DNA of 64,000 nt from Macrocystis pyrifera (GCA_031763025.1 JASSKH010000001.1:17585142-17649141); one strand, 5' to 3'; shown: positions 52,801-62,769, counted from the first letter of the stretch. Made by a program: numbers and translations. Notes: generated by a model not told the origin, from the sequence alone.

Positions 52801-54803
52801 CGAATATAGCACTTTCGGAAATATCTGGTTGAGAGGCATCCGAGAAACTATAGTATTCGGCTTCAGCACCCTTGCCATTCTTGAGAGGAAACTATCAACA
52901 TCGCTGAAAAAACGATCGCATCTCTGTGTGTGCGAATTCAACGCTCTCTACGATATGCCCAAGTGCCACCCTGGGGTCATTCAATACACATTCTGGAACT
53001 ATGGCTACGAGTACCGAGGGTCCAGTTGGTGTATGAACACAAGTCGTCAGGGATTTGTTTTTGTTGTTGTTTGTATTGTTTCGAACTGGGATCTATTGGC
53101 ATTGTATACGGCTTCTCTGTTTTCTCTGCCACATAGGCCACGTGTCGTTTTGTTGGTGGTTTGTCTTGCGCGCGGTGCACCGCCTCATTGCGTTCGCCCA
53201 ATAACGTCAAAATTTTCACACCTCGGACAGACAGATCATCTACAGATCATCCACAGATGATCCACAGATCATTCCCACTAGACGATCTAGATCCTTTATG
53301 GAAAATCGATCTGTAGTCTGTGATCTAGCTCGCGTTGATTGGTGGGAGCCGTAGAAATCTGCATGGTGTAGGAAAGGTTTCCTGGGTTGGATCTGTACTA
53401 TGCAGACCCTGCACAACCCCTCACAATGGCAAGTGAGGAGCTAGACGATCCAGATGATGATCCATCTGTAGATGATATGTTCTGATCTGTCTGAGGTATG
53501 GATGGACCAGTTCCCCGGTAAGGTTGCGCTATGTGATGACGAAGAGGGACTATTGTGTTGATGGTCGTAGTGTAGAAAACAGGCAGAAATGTGGACTTCC
53601 ATCTTCTAACGCTTGCTTTTTTCTTGTTTGTGTTTTCAAAACAGACTGGACTTCTCGTCGTGTATGCTATCAACGCTGGCATCTCGTACCTGAGCTACCT
53701 CGAAGCCAAGCGCATAGGACAGGTGAGCTCGAGGGCGCAACCAAACAAATGGCGAAAGTTTGCCCGGGTTGATGTCCATTCTGGAGCTTGGCTCAAAATG
53801 CGTGTCACTCTGCGCGTGAACATAAGAACCTTTTGGTCTTCATATTAATGACTAAAATGTCCTTACTTTTCCGTCCAGAGTGCTACACAGCATGGGGGAC
53901 TTTTGTTTTATACTTTTCTCCATCCCATATTGTGGTCTTCGCCCCTATTTTCTCTCTTCCTCCTACGTAGTCGTAGCGCAGATACGGAGTCACATAGTAG
54001 GCTCTTCTCCCCCCGCCCCCTGTTTCCGTACGCTCCTTGCATTTTTGCGGCGAGACTTTCTCCCCTCGTCGACTCGCGTCGAATTTTGCAGAAGAAGAAA
54101 CTCATGTGGGGTACACAGTTTAGTATTACCAGGTGTCTGGGGTTGATCTGACAGAGGACACGAGTTGTTCCGATTTCGGGCATGCCGCTATTGTTGCCCA
54201 ACTACCGGATGGCGACGGAACAGTTTGTGGCACTTTTTTATGGTTGCGACGGACGGAAAGTGGTATTTGTTTTTGGAAAATTAGATTTTGGAAAATTAGA
54301 TTCAACGTGTTTGCTCATCACTGCCAGGTGTGCGTTAGGCGGCCCATGCACACCTACCTTCCTCGCAGGGCCTATGATTAGCGAGTTAGCCTATTGATTG
54401 CATGGTTTGACCATTTGGTGACCCTCTGCATCACACCTGTATACCCGAGTTGGTAAATTAGTCCATCATATTCACAAGACGAAGGTGTCTGTACGTAGCT
54501 TTTGCGTTATTTGTTTTGGCTAGAGGTCTACCAGATATTTTCCCAGAGCTCCGCACCATAGAACCAGGCATGTAACACGCTCGTCTGTTCGACATGCATT
54601 GCCCATGGACGAAGTCATGTTATTGAACCATTATCCATGCCCCCCGTCGACCTTGATGTGTTACGTGTCGTCCATTTCGGCAGCCCCCCGCATTCTGGGC
54701 CGTGAAAGGCTTTTTCCTGGGGGGACTGTCTTTCAATGAGCTCAGCCAGATCGAGCCGGTAAAGACCAAGACAGCCAAGGGAGGCAGAGAACGTCGGAGT
54801 TAA
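40602..54803 (+). CDS. Unknown membrane protein with putative plastid-targeting leader (8 exons)
   Basis: Exons: 40602-40806, 42375-42655, 45003-45092, 47992-48090, 49532-49638, 52457-52631, 53645-53722, 54684-54803. All phases agree, and the product is 384 residues. The N-terminus (MPISRVYVALGFASLLRDGC, then SFMGPAF) looks like a signal peptide with cleavage before Phe. Residues 24-85 have Arg/Ser/Gly and no acidic residues, which is the bipartite plastid leader pattern of heterokonts. Residues about 75-225 are disordered and charged (a KKRRRRR cluster, Pro/Glu runs, then RELAKKTRKKDRQKQ). The C-terminal half has three hydrophobic segments (about 288-300, 321-338, 348-362) linked by LPYDLREFLK. 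I do not recognise the family, and a small multi-span plastid membrane protein is an inference. Confidence 0.85.
41283..41364 (+). mobile_element. Hairpin element, family 2
   Basis: TTTAGAACTGCAGTCCCGTGTTGGGGACA and TTTGTCCCCAAAACGGGACTGCGGTACTAAAA are inverted arms. Confidence 0.9.
41383..41610 (+). repeat. Dispersed repeat with AACCCTCT end, copy 2
   Basis: TTAACCCTCTTGGGA, GTGTCCGAGTTACGATGG, GGCGCTCACGCTGTGCGCG, GTAGCATGTTGGTAACACC, in the same order as at 5262-5475. Confidence 0.75.
42375..42655 (+). CDS. Membrane-protein gene exon 2 (charged linker)
   Basis: GGVSMLAKKRRRRRAGES, then Pro/Thr/Glu-rich sequence, ending SELGMEAVMSAQ. The acceptor is cccggcag and the donor CAG|gtagat. The ATG at 42386 is an alternative start if exon 1 is wrong. 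Confidence 0.75.
43127..43344. repeat. 12-base tandem repeat (GTAGCACCTACT), about 18 copies
   Basis: Units GTAGCACCTACT, GTACCGCCTACT and GTATCACGTACT. The period is four codons. It lies in the intron between exons 2 and 3 of the membrane-protein gene. Confidence 0.95.
43581..43678 (+). mobile_element. Hairpin element, family 2
   Basis: AACCCTCTTAGGACAACAGTCCCGTTTTGGGG and the inverted CCCCCAAACGGGACTGT...AGTAAGAGGGT. Confidence 0.88.
45003..45092 (+). CDS. Membrane-protein gene exon 3
   Basis: PKPDVTDVEMVDGGMGGG then GLADEASRKK. The acceptor is gcgtaccag and the donor AAG|gtactg, phase 0 on both sides. All three frames upstream of this acceptor are closed. Confidence 0.8.
46577..46860 (+). 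mobile_element. GATC-rich TIR element
   Basis: TTCACACCTCAGACAGATCAGATAGATCAG with an expanded array of AGATAGATC units. The right end is degraded. Confidence 0.75.
47680..47890 (-). repeat. Dispersed repeat with AACCCTCT end, reverse copy 3
   Basis: GGTGTTATCAACATCCTACATACGCGCAGCAGCGTGAGCGCC and ACTCGGACACC are reverse complements of copies 1 and 2. Confidence 0.7.
47992..48090 (+). CDS. Membrane-protein gene exon 4
   Basis: PSTMSPDGVMPLPDLRELA then KKTRKKDRQKQAAE, a basic helix. The acceptor is atgtcag and the donor GAG|gtaatt, phase 0. Confidence 0.85.
48310..48400 (+). repeat. Dispersed repeat shared with 21424-21505
   Basis: TAGGGGATAGGGCATGCCTTGTAGGGCATGTGCCTTA and GCTGGGTGAAGCCGG. 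Confidence 0.7.
48886..49184 (+). mobile_element. GATC-rich TIR element
   Basis: GCCACGTATCGGACAGATCAGATAG to GTAGATGATCTGTTCGACGCGTGG, with internal ATCTACAGATCATG units and CTGGGTTGGATTTGTAC. Confidence 0.88.
49532..49638 (+). CDS. Membrane-protein gene exon 5
   Basis: TETASKVERGNIKDFTKLLE and DPEADSEEGLFTSE, acidic. The acceptor is ttgatcag and the donor AATC|gtaaga (phase 2). Confidence 0.88.
50075..50510 (+). mobile_element. GATC-rich TIR element with expanded left array
   Basis: TGCACACATCGGACAGATAGATCAT, then about 12 units of ATCTACAGATAGATC type, to GATTTGTCACCGATGCGTGAAA. The longest copy (about 435 bases). Confidence 0.9.
51092..51184 (+). mobile_element. Hairpin element, family 2, flanked by TTAA
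   Basis: TTAACCCTTCAAGTACCGCAGCCCCGTTTTGGGG and CCAAGAAACGAGACTGCAGTCCTAAAAGGGTTTAA. Confidence 0.82.
51570..51838 (+). mobile_element. GATC-rich TIR element
   Basis: TTTCACACACGCGGTGACAGAAGATC, then ATCTACAGATCATC, to GTGGATGATCTGGATGG. Confidence 0.82.
52266..52312 (+). repeat. C-tailed short repeat, terminal fragment between C tracts
   Basis: TACGGCCATGCAAGATGCCGAGTACACCCCC, preceded by a C run at 52249-52264. Confidence 0.65.
52457..52631 (+). CDS. Membrane-protein gene exon 6 (first membrane segment)
   Basis: YDAFSSILGEGKPF, the hydrophobic TVLLVLLLVCTFIDLPGFPL and LPYDLREFLK. The acceptor is tgccccag and the donor AAG|gtacgt. This is the best-conserved-looking part of the protein. 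Confidence 0.9.
53213..53500 (+). mobile_element. GATC-rich TIR element
   Basis: TTTTCACACCTCGGACAGACAGATC to GATGATATGTTCTGATCTGTCTGAGG. It contains the CTGGGTTGGATCTGTACTATGCAG core. Confidence 0.88.
53645..53722 (+). CDS. Membrane-protein gene exon 7 (second membrane segment)
   Basis: TGLLVVYAINAGISYLSYLEA and KRIGQ. The acceptor is caaaacag and the donor CAG|gtgagc, phase 0 on both sides. Confidence 0.92.
53925..54105 (-). mobile_element. SINE-like repeat, second family, reverse copy
   Basis: CGTCGACTCGCGTC, GAGACTTTCTCCCCTCGTCG and TACGGAGTCACATAG match the reverse of the 36.9-37.2 kb copy. Confidence 0.65.
54684..54803 (+). CDS. Membrane-protein gene exon 8 (terminal)
   Basis: PPAFWAVKGFFLGGLSFNEL then SQIEPVKTKTAKGGRERRS and TAA at 54801-54803. 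The acceptor is tttcggcag. Confidence 0.93.
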   Translation, partial: PPAFWAVKGFFLGGLSFNELSQIEPVKTKTAKGGRERRS

Positions 54804-54998
54804 ACAGGGAACCTACCGCCCTTTCGTGGGCGGGTGTTTTTATTGTGCTTGCTCCCTCCTGCGGGACGGTGGACGCCAGCTCGAAACCAAAAGTGACGCA
54901 AGGGGGCTTTGTGGACGTGTGTTGGCCTCTCCCGCTAGTTTTTGCTTAGCACACACATCTCCACGATGTCGGAGTGGGGTTGAGGCGTGAAATCTTGC

Positions 54999-55272
54999 TG
55001 GCGTCGGACAGATCAAAGGTTCCGCAGATCATGAGCTACAGCAGTAGACCTTGCAAGGCAGATGTGTTCCCGATCTCGTACGTAGGTCCTTTTGCCGGGT
55101 GGGACCCGTATTATCTGCAAGATCTACTGTAGCACATGTTTCCTGGGTTGGATGATCTGCCCTATAAGGCAGATCCTGCACAACCTCTCACAACGGAAGC
55201 TGATGAACTAGATCATATATCTGTAGGCAGATAGATATATCAGTAAGGTCATGATCTGTGCGAAGTGTGAAA
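54999..55272 (+). mobile_element. GATC-rich TIR element
   Basis: GGCGTCGGACAGATCAAAGG to GTCATGATCTGTGCGAAGTGTGAAA. Core CTGGGTTGGATGATCTGC with CCCTATAAGGCAGATCCTGC. Confidence 0.85.
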
Positions 55273-56204
55273 TGTTGGCGATGGTCATTGAAGCAGACAC
55301 GCAGGGCCGGTGACTTATTATGGCGAAGCAGCGGTGCTTCGCTATCGGCGACGACTGGATGCTGGTGTTGCTCCGCGGAGGCCCTCGATGTGTACCGAAA
55401 GACAGCACAAAAACCAAGAAATAACAACCAAACCGCCGTTTGGTCATTTTGGCTCTCATCCTGCGCTTATTCAGGCGACAGCCCATATCGGCATCTGCCT
55501 GCAACACGGTAACCCGTTAGTTGGCCTTGGGGCACCCTAGGCTAGGCGTTTTCCCGGCCGAGCGACTCTCTGCAGTGGTCGCCCGAGCGACTCTCTGCAG
55601 TGGTCGCGATAGTGGACTTGATAAGTGCGTCTGCCTTGCTGGTGGTGTAAAATCACATGCATTGCTGTCGCAGCGGAAAATTATTCCAGCGCGGTAGCAA
55701 AGTTTAACGTCTAGATTTTTAAAAGATCACGATGCACGCGGAATGCGTTCAGCCCCGAAGAAGGCATGAACCCCGACAGATGAGTGTGACACAGACTGCA
55801 AAATCTATAGTTGCGTAGGTCGGTTTCAAGCGCCAGGCGCTTCGCAGATAGATACGAAAGCTCCAAGTTTCGAGTCTGACGCCAAACTGCTGGCTGGTAC
55901 ATAACATGGGCAAGCTCACGTCATAGAAGCACGTAGCAGTATCGTGTGCGATCTTGCCTGAGCGAACACGCGGTGAGCATGCATCGTATTTGAAGGACCT
56001 TTTGGAGGAATTAGCAGCCTTAATCGAATGGTCGCCCTCCGAGCCTACATGTAGGGGACGCACGGCGCGCAAACAGCACACAGCTTTAGCTCTGTCGCCG
56101 GCTTGCACTCTGACGCGGAAACCGGACGGTGGACAGTTTTTTGACCAGCTACTGTACGAGTATGTACTGACATGTTTTTTGTTATTGACTTAGCAGGCTC
56201 TTCT

Positions 56205-56233
56205 CGCCCCCCCCCCCCCCCCCCCCCCCCCCC
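56205..56233 (+). repeat. Poly-C tract
   Basis: About 29 consecutive C with no recognisable C-tailed repeat upstream. Confidence 0.95.
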
Positions 56234-57167
56234 TACTACTGGGAAGCATACTCAACCCCACCAAACGTTAGACCGCGTCATATATATCGTAAGTTACTCA
56301 ATCTACCAAGGCGGTGGCCTCCCATAGTTGTTGAACGAGGGCGACAACATACACTCCATCATACAGGGTAACCGAGGACCCAAAGTCTCCCAACTCATTT
56401 CGACGGGCTATCATACAACAGCTGGATATCGTTGAATCGTACTTTTCTTGATACTTACATTATCATTAGAACGATAACGGCCCACGTCAACAACGGTGCT
56501 GCCGCTTAGCGGCCGGGGTCTCGATCGGACCTCTCTGTATCACCCTTCGACCTCATGATCAACTCCACCCCAACAGCGGATGGCCAGGTGACGCCGTGGA
56601 ACGGCATGCTCGTATCATGTACACTCGGACGGCTCTCGGATTCAACTGGCAACTACACTACCGATTGCCATTGCCGTGTCGAGGACCATGGCCATATCGA
56701 GATGACCGCATCCCAATGTGTGTTGAAACGTTTAGATTTTTTGTGTGATATTGCTTCTCGATTCGGACTGCCTGCCTTGTTGTTTCCGTCTTTTTGCTAG
56801 AACGCATTTTGCAGAAATGTTGCACGGCGCGTCCAGCCTTTCGAGTTCTGCGCAGCTACATTTATGGTAACTGTTCGGTCGACAGAGTGCTGTTTACGAG
56901 GTGCATGTACGTAACGATCATTGGCGAAAAATCAACATGTATGCCTTTTGTCATCTTGGATTTCACTGCGGCGTTTTATTTGGTATGGCTGTGTTCACGA
57001 CACGTCGAGGTCATCGCAATCTGCGCGATGCGACTGTGAAGTTATGCGTTGTTTTTTTGCTTCGAAATAGCGGCAACTGCAGCATCTTCAAACAAGTAAT
57101 ATTCTACGTGGCAAATATCGACGTCGCGAAAGAATTTTCATACCTCCGTCCAACCCTTTTTTGTTAT

Positions 57168-57265
57168 ATGGTAACACCTAGGGAACAGCAGGGCAACCCT
57201 TGCCCTGCCCTACTTTTATGGTAAAACCCTAGGGAACAGCGGGGCAACCCTTGCCCTGCCCTACA
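57168..57265 (+). repeat. 51-base tandem duplication
   Basis: ATGGTAACACCTAGGGAACAGC with GGGCAACCCTTGCCCTGCCCTAC occurs twice in tandem. GGGCAA...TTGCCC can pair. Confidence 0.9.
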
Positions 57266-58447
57266 ATGATAAAACAGCTGGATATCGTTGAATCACAAAG
57301 GAAGCTGTTCCTTCGTTTTATTCCGCACACCGCAATCAAAACACAACTTCTAACGTAATGTAGTGCCGAGGAGACCCGCGATAGAGGAACATCAGAGATA
57401 CCGCTCGCATGCCAAGCCTGCCAAGAAGGGCGACGCTGCTGTCACGTTTAGAGCGCACGGGGTATTCCCGTAGGACCCCACAAGACTCAGCGCTGCCCGG
57501 ATAGGGACCAGGGACCTGGAGATGTGCAGATGCGTGCGTTCGAATGGGCCAAAGCATGGGACACGAGAACAAGGGTTAACCAAACAGCGAAACAGTAGGT
57601 GTCTGAACATCACGATCTTACAGCACTGTCGCACTAGAAGCAAGCGCGACGAGCCAACGAGGGGAGCAGCGTTCCATAAAAAAACGGGAAAACAGCGAAG
57701 CTCGACTAACGTACAAAGTGTCTATATGGCTGCGGGTCTGTTCATGACCACACATCGCCGTTGGATTGGACTATTTCAGTCACGTGATCTTGGAACGAGT
57801 AGAAAAAGTGCGAGGTTCGGGACTAGTCAGCATTCGTTTTAAAGGACGATCGCAAGTTGTAGCAGCCTCGCAGCTGTCCGAGGGGGCCATTTGCACGATC
57901 CCGACAGCAGCAGCAACAGCAGCAGAAGAAGCAACATCAGTAGTAGCTGCAGTATCTCATCGTCGCCTCTGTTTGGTGCAAATATCGATTGCGCTCTGCA
58001 GCAACAGTATGATACAAGTATACTACGAGCTGGAGGGTGGAGGGCATGCGTACAGCACAACACTTTAACTCTTTTTGGGACTTGAGAGGGAACACACCAA
58101 AGTAAAAACAAAAGCGACCATTACAGCGTTGACCAAACGAAGCTACCGCGGCTGCTGGGGGTGGGGCACCATAGATGGAGTCACCCGAACTTCAGCGCAG
58201 TGAGCTGCTGCACGGCACGCGCGCTGCATGATACCAGTTGTTGTTGTTGTTGTTGTTGTTGTTGTTGCTGTTGTGACATTAACTCACCGCCACAATTCAA
58301 TCCGTGATCAAAGGACAGGCTTCAACAACTCTTGAGTGGAAGATTACCCCGGGAGGAAACAAAATACAAAGCACTTGCACTACCTGTAGTACGCATGGCG
58401 CGCTCACAGTAAATTCTAGACGACGGTGCTTCGTAAGACTACATCCC

Positions 58448-58752
58448 GGTGGCTCTGTAGGTGGTCCCTGTGCCTATCAAGATCAATTTCGTGGGTCCGA
58501 GTCTCACCGAGAGCATGCTCGTAGGGACTTTTTCCTGTATAAAAAAAGTTGGTAAGCGGAAAGCGCGAGAGATGAAAATCGACGAGCAGTGGGAATGCTG
58601 AACCATATGCGCGACAAAAAATAAAGGCACGTACCGGGGGGGGGGCCAGACGGGACGACACCTGTGACTACGGCTTGTCCAAAAGATCGCTGAGGGTAAA
58701 ACCTCCTACGAGTTAGGCTGGAAAGTAAAAATGATGATTAGCAAAAAAAAAA
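58448..58752 (+). mobile_element. tRNA-derived SINE (family V), forward copy
   Basis: GGTGGCTCTGTAGGTGG (A-box-like), GTGGGTCCGAGTCTCACCGAG (B-box-like), body AAAGCGCGAGAG, ATCGACGAGCAGTGGGAATG, TGCGCGACAAAAAATAAAGG, and a tail of A residues at 58742-58752. Confidence 0.82.
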
Positions 58753-59421
58753 TGCCAATGTTTTTGTCGCCCTGTCTTATTCCCCTATACACCTACAGTA
58801 AAGAAGCTTGCCTCGGCAGGGGGCGACACAAAATGTTTCTGAGGCTACAATATTGACCTACCTGGTATTTAGAACACACTACCCACTTTTTGGGGGACGC
58901 AAAGAAGAAGAACTTGAACCAGGCAATCGTGCTACTCGAAGGCCTACCAGCTACTGGCATTTAGTAGTCTATGGCCAACGTTTGGTGCCACAACAAGGTG
59001 CTAGTGCTTGCTCACCATACGCGCTTCTTGTTGGTGGACCCATACTGTAATCGAGTTTTAAGGAGCTCTGCACCCTGCCCAACATCCGACTGTGAGGAAT
59101 AGTTGCTATAACCGTTGTAAACCCAACACACAGCCTCAATGGGCTACTGTAGGTAGCTAGGCATCTAACGCTACTGTAACAACGCCGTATATACAATGAA
59201 CACGAACCGTGCTTTTACTGAGGAAGAGCACTTTTTGGGCAAAGCGATATCTGGCTGACGGAATCCTGACTGAGGAACAACCTAATCCCAGGTAAGTGTC
59301 GTTGGAATGACATTCGTGAGTGTTGTCTTCACATCGAACAGTTCTTTCTATCCAACTACACCAGTACACCCAGTGTCCGTCCTGATTCATTATCCCACAG
59401 AGATACTAATTATGTGGTCAC

Positions 59422-60225
59422 TAGGGCTGTAAGTTGGCTGGCTATAAGTTGCCAGCTAGTTATTAGTTGGCTAGGTGTCTAAGTTGTGCCAACTATCCAA
59501 CTATTGTGTGTATTTGGGTTTTCTTTTGCTTGTAGGAAGGCTTGTTTCACACGGGGTACATCAGGAGCCCACACTTATGCGAACGGGGAGGGGTCTGTCT
59601 GCGGCAGCTCATGGCGGTTTTATTTCGTTGTGTAATATAAATAGCTTTGTCTGATTGTTTCAGGAGAACTACGTGTTGTTTGATTTGAGCCTGTCTTGCG
59701 ACCACGGTGCTGGTTTAGGCTACGGGCTAATGTGAGACCAACAAAAATATAATTGTTATTATCTGCCGTACGAGTAGCTACAGGTACGATAAAAAAAACG
59801 ATTGTGGGGGATCCCCAAACCGCGACGGCGAATCTACGTTTGTGGCATACCGGTATCGATATATCCCTTTTTATTTATTTTACAGTCCGATACGACGAAC
59901 TTTGCACTACGCCTATTTCATTACAAAAACTGGTGCTAAACTTGACCTGTCATCATACTTTTCGTGTATAAAATGAAGCCAATTAGAGCAATTTTTGGCG
60001 CCGGCGGCGCAATCAGCAGGATCTTCCGGAGGGGCGTCCGGCGGGGCCTGCGAGGGTGCCCTAAGCGGGCCCCTCTCGGCCGGGGGGGGATTTTTAGGTT
60101 CGTTTCGTTAGCCTGACTTAAATTAAAGTTTACTAGTTGGCTGGCTAGCGCCAGTTAACTAGTCGACTAAAGTCTCGCCAGCTAACTAATAACTAGGCGG
60201 GAACCCCAGGCAACTCACAGCTCTA
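59422..60225 (+). mobile_element. hAT-like non-autonomous element of about 800 bases
   Basis: The left end TAGGGCTGTAAGTTGGCTGG and the right end CAACTCACAGCTCTA are inverted. Next to the ends, TAGTTATTAGTTGGCTAG and CTAACTAATAACTAG also pair. The terminal TAGGGCTGTAA resembles hAT ends. No clear 8-base target duplication and no transposase frame. Confidence 0.6.
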
Positions 60226-60932
60226 CTGTAGTGCCCACAGACTGAGGCAGAGAAGAAACGAAACAAAACAAAACGAACGCAAATTAATGGATCAAGCAAG
60301 TGAAATGCCGACGTACCGGGTTTCCTTGTTTTACAATAATATTTCGTTGTATATACCTACAGTAAACTGTGAGATTGACCGTCTTGGTAATTTCTTTTCC
60401 TAAGCTCTGGGGTGTGATGAGATAGAGAGGTCCTCCAGCGAGAAGCCTCACAAAAAGAATTAGACGCTACGCACCTCTACCAAAGATTTTTGAGCTCGAA
60501 AGTGCAACCCCAATACCTGCCGTAACACGGCTCCTTGGGGAGTAAGCCAAGCCCGCACGCATAACCGTTGGACACGGAACAGGGGTGAGTACGGGTTTCT
60601 CTTCGTTAGGTATACAAGTCAGCGCTGCCTGTTTAGTTCTGTGGTTCATGCCTGTGGCATAGTTATAAACAGACAAGAACAAAACTACTTTTGGGCTTAA
60701 TTCACCCTCCCATCCATAACGTTCTCCTGGGGTTGATCAGGCCCCTATTCAGCGGCTGAGTATAGCTCAGGGCTGACTTGAGTCCTAGGCATATAGCCCA
60801 GAGGTTCATCGTTTAAAAGTGAAGAGCGTATTTCGCTTTTGATGAACACATAAAGGATGGTGTTCTCACAGCAACAGTTGGGCGACTTCTTCCACGTCCT
60901 ACTGGAGCGGCTGGACTTAAGTCACAACGCAC

Positions 60933-61183
60933 CTCGCATTTACTCGAAGCCGCCCTTCGCCGCTCACGGGGTCCCACGACAGCACATCAACAAGGTAGCC
61001 CACTGCCCCTAGCTCGCCATGCAAACTCTCTAGTGCGCCGAGGATCAAGGACTTGAAAGCGACCTCGCTGATTCCTAGAGACGATCCTTTGCTTCCGGCG
61101 CTGCCCCCTTGTGTCTGGCTTGGTGGTACCCGGCCTTTGCTTCTCTTCGAAGACTTTGGATTATTTGCCGGCCGTTTCCTGTT
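60933..61183 (-). CDS. Possible RNase P/MRP subunit of Rpp14/Pop5 type, one internal exon
   Basis: From a gttgaacag acceptor, the - strand reads a basic Ser/Lys-rich lead-in (RPANNPKSSKRSKGRV), then SEVAFKSLILGALESLHGELG and VDVLSWDPVSGEGRLRVNA. The pattern (helix, E/D-x-G, then D-V-L-x-(F/W)-D-P-x-(S/T)-G-x-x-x-L-R-V) fits the Rpp14/Pop5 fold. The donor is GCGAG|gtgcgt (phase 2). The next exon, expected to carry the W-x-A-L-T helix, was not identified, so the gene is incomplete here. It could also be an unrelated protein or a fragment. Confidence 0.45.
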
Positions 61184-62246
61184 CAACGTTCTGTCATGGG
61201 CGAAGGCGAAACGTTCAGGAAACGTGCAGCACGCAACAGCAAGCAGTGAACACCACTATCAATATTGATACGATCGATGTGCTGCTGTACTGCTGTAAAG
61301 ACATGCATGGTTGGTGTTGCAGCAATACTACTACTAGTAGTACAGTAGTAGTACCTGGTATTAATAGTCGTTTATTCTCAAAATACAACCGCTAGACCCC
61401 AAGCGGCTGAAAGGGGGAGATTCTTGGCGATAAGCGGACAACTCGCGCACCGGGTGTGGCGCCGCTCGACCTTGCCATGAGCCGCGGGAGAAAAAGAAGA
61501 GATGGTGTTGTGAAGTCTCAATTATTGTTGTAGACGAGTTGCAGTTGTTCCATTTTTTGTACTTGTAGTTTGTGAGGTCAAAAGGGGTCTCTCATCCTTC
61601 TTCCCCGTGACCCTGGAAAACCATCCAAATATATTTTTATGCGACCCATTCGGGAAAGCACAAATCAAAACCCACCGCATATGCCCCTTGGACAATTTGC
61701 AGCTACATAAATCATACCAACCAACCAATCGGAATACATCATACATTTGCGCGACTGTGAACAACTGCTGTTATGTCTTACAGGCGATTGGGTTGGGGCA
61801 CTGCTGTGCCCTCAAAGGCTCGAATGTGCAGATCTGCAGCCCTGCTCGCCGCAGATTTTTACCAGAGGTTCGTAAAACAGCTTGCTTTATGTTGTTGGCG
61901 GTGAACAATGGGCGCTTTGTACGTAAGAATTCAAGCCCACTCACAACTTGACGGCAACGAAGCAGGATGTGGCTGCCAGCGTGTGCGATGATACTTCCAT
62001 TGACGGGTCCAGTGGATGTCTCCTGTCCTGTCTTCTACCAGGTACCATGTATGTCCTCTTGTCGTATGTCGTGGTTGTGGTTTGTGGCGCAGGGTGTTTT
62101 ATCCTAAAACGTTCTGGTTCGAGGTTTGGAACCTAGATGTACACCAATCAGATTACGACATTGATTTGAGAACTTGGCTGCGAACGTAGAACCAGAAAAT
62201 CTACGCTGATTCCCAGTAGAAACCCTTACGATTCGAAAATCTTGCA

Positions 62247-62297
62247 TCTTCCGGACAATGGGAATGACTAGTCATAGTCCTTCCCATTGTTCCGGAT
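62247..62297. repeat. Perfect-arm palindrome
   Basis: TTCCGGACAATGGGAATGACT and AGTCCTTCCCATTGTTCCGGA surround a short AGTCAT centre and can extrude as a hairpin. Confidence 0.88.
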
Positions 62298-62307
62298 CCT
62301 TGCATCT

Positions 62308-62360
62308 GTGCCCTCTGCCCTCTGCCCTCTGCCCTCTGCCCTCTGCCCTCTGCCTTCTGC
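62308..62360. repeat. (CCCTCTG)n, about seven copies
   Basis: Seven-base unit repeated with one change near the end. Confidence 0.95.
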
Positions 62361-62424
62361 CCTGCCCAGCACCACAGCCCTGCTGTAAACACACACGCGC
62401 ACACATACCTGCAGCAGCCGTTGT

Positions 62425-62473
62425 TGTCACTGCTGCTGCTGCTGCTGCTGTTGGTAAATCACCAGTGAACAGC

Positions 62474-62517
<44 letters not shown>
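62425..62517. repeat. Inverted triplet arrays (CTG)n and (CAG)n
   Basis: (CTG)7 at about 62429-62450 faces (CAG)13 at about 62477-62517 across a 27-base spacer, so the strand can fold into a long hairpin. Confidence 0.9.
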
Positions 62518-62769
62518 TCGCACAGGGCGTGGCACACAGTCAAACAGCTGGCGCGCATAGCGGTCTTTGGACGTTTTCGGAAGGCAACCTTCGCGGAGAA
62601 CCTACCCATGATACGAGCACAACTTATTTTTTGCTTGGTCATTGGTGCCGTGCAAGTAGTCAATGACGTTTGCTGTAGTCTATTTGCTGGTCGCCCCGGC
62701 GGTCTACAAGCAGTAGCGGTACCCTCGAATGCTCCTATTAATAATTAAAGTTGATTTCGTGAGTGCAAA

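Larger units (their letters stand above)
54804..60932. other. Intergenic spacer, repeat-rich
   Basis: It holds a GATC-rich element (54999-55272), a short direct duplication (GCGACTCTCTGCAGTGGTCGC near 55560-55607), a C tract (56205-56233), a 51-base duplication (57168-57265), a SINE (58448-58752) and a hAT-like element. A + open frame at 56555-56800 (MINSTPTADGQVTPWNG...) has ordinary composition but no partner exon. Confidence 0.6.

Noticed and set aside
60860..60990. + strand reading VFSQQQLGDFFHVLLERLDLS with a possible acceptor
   Set aside because: Antisense to the Rpp14/Pop5-like exon, whose - strand reading looks more protein-like.
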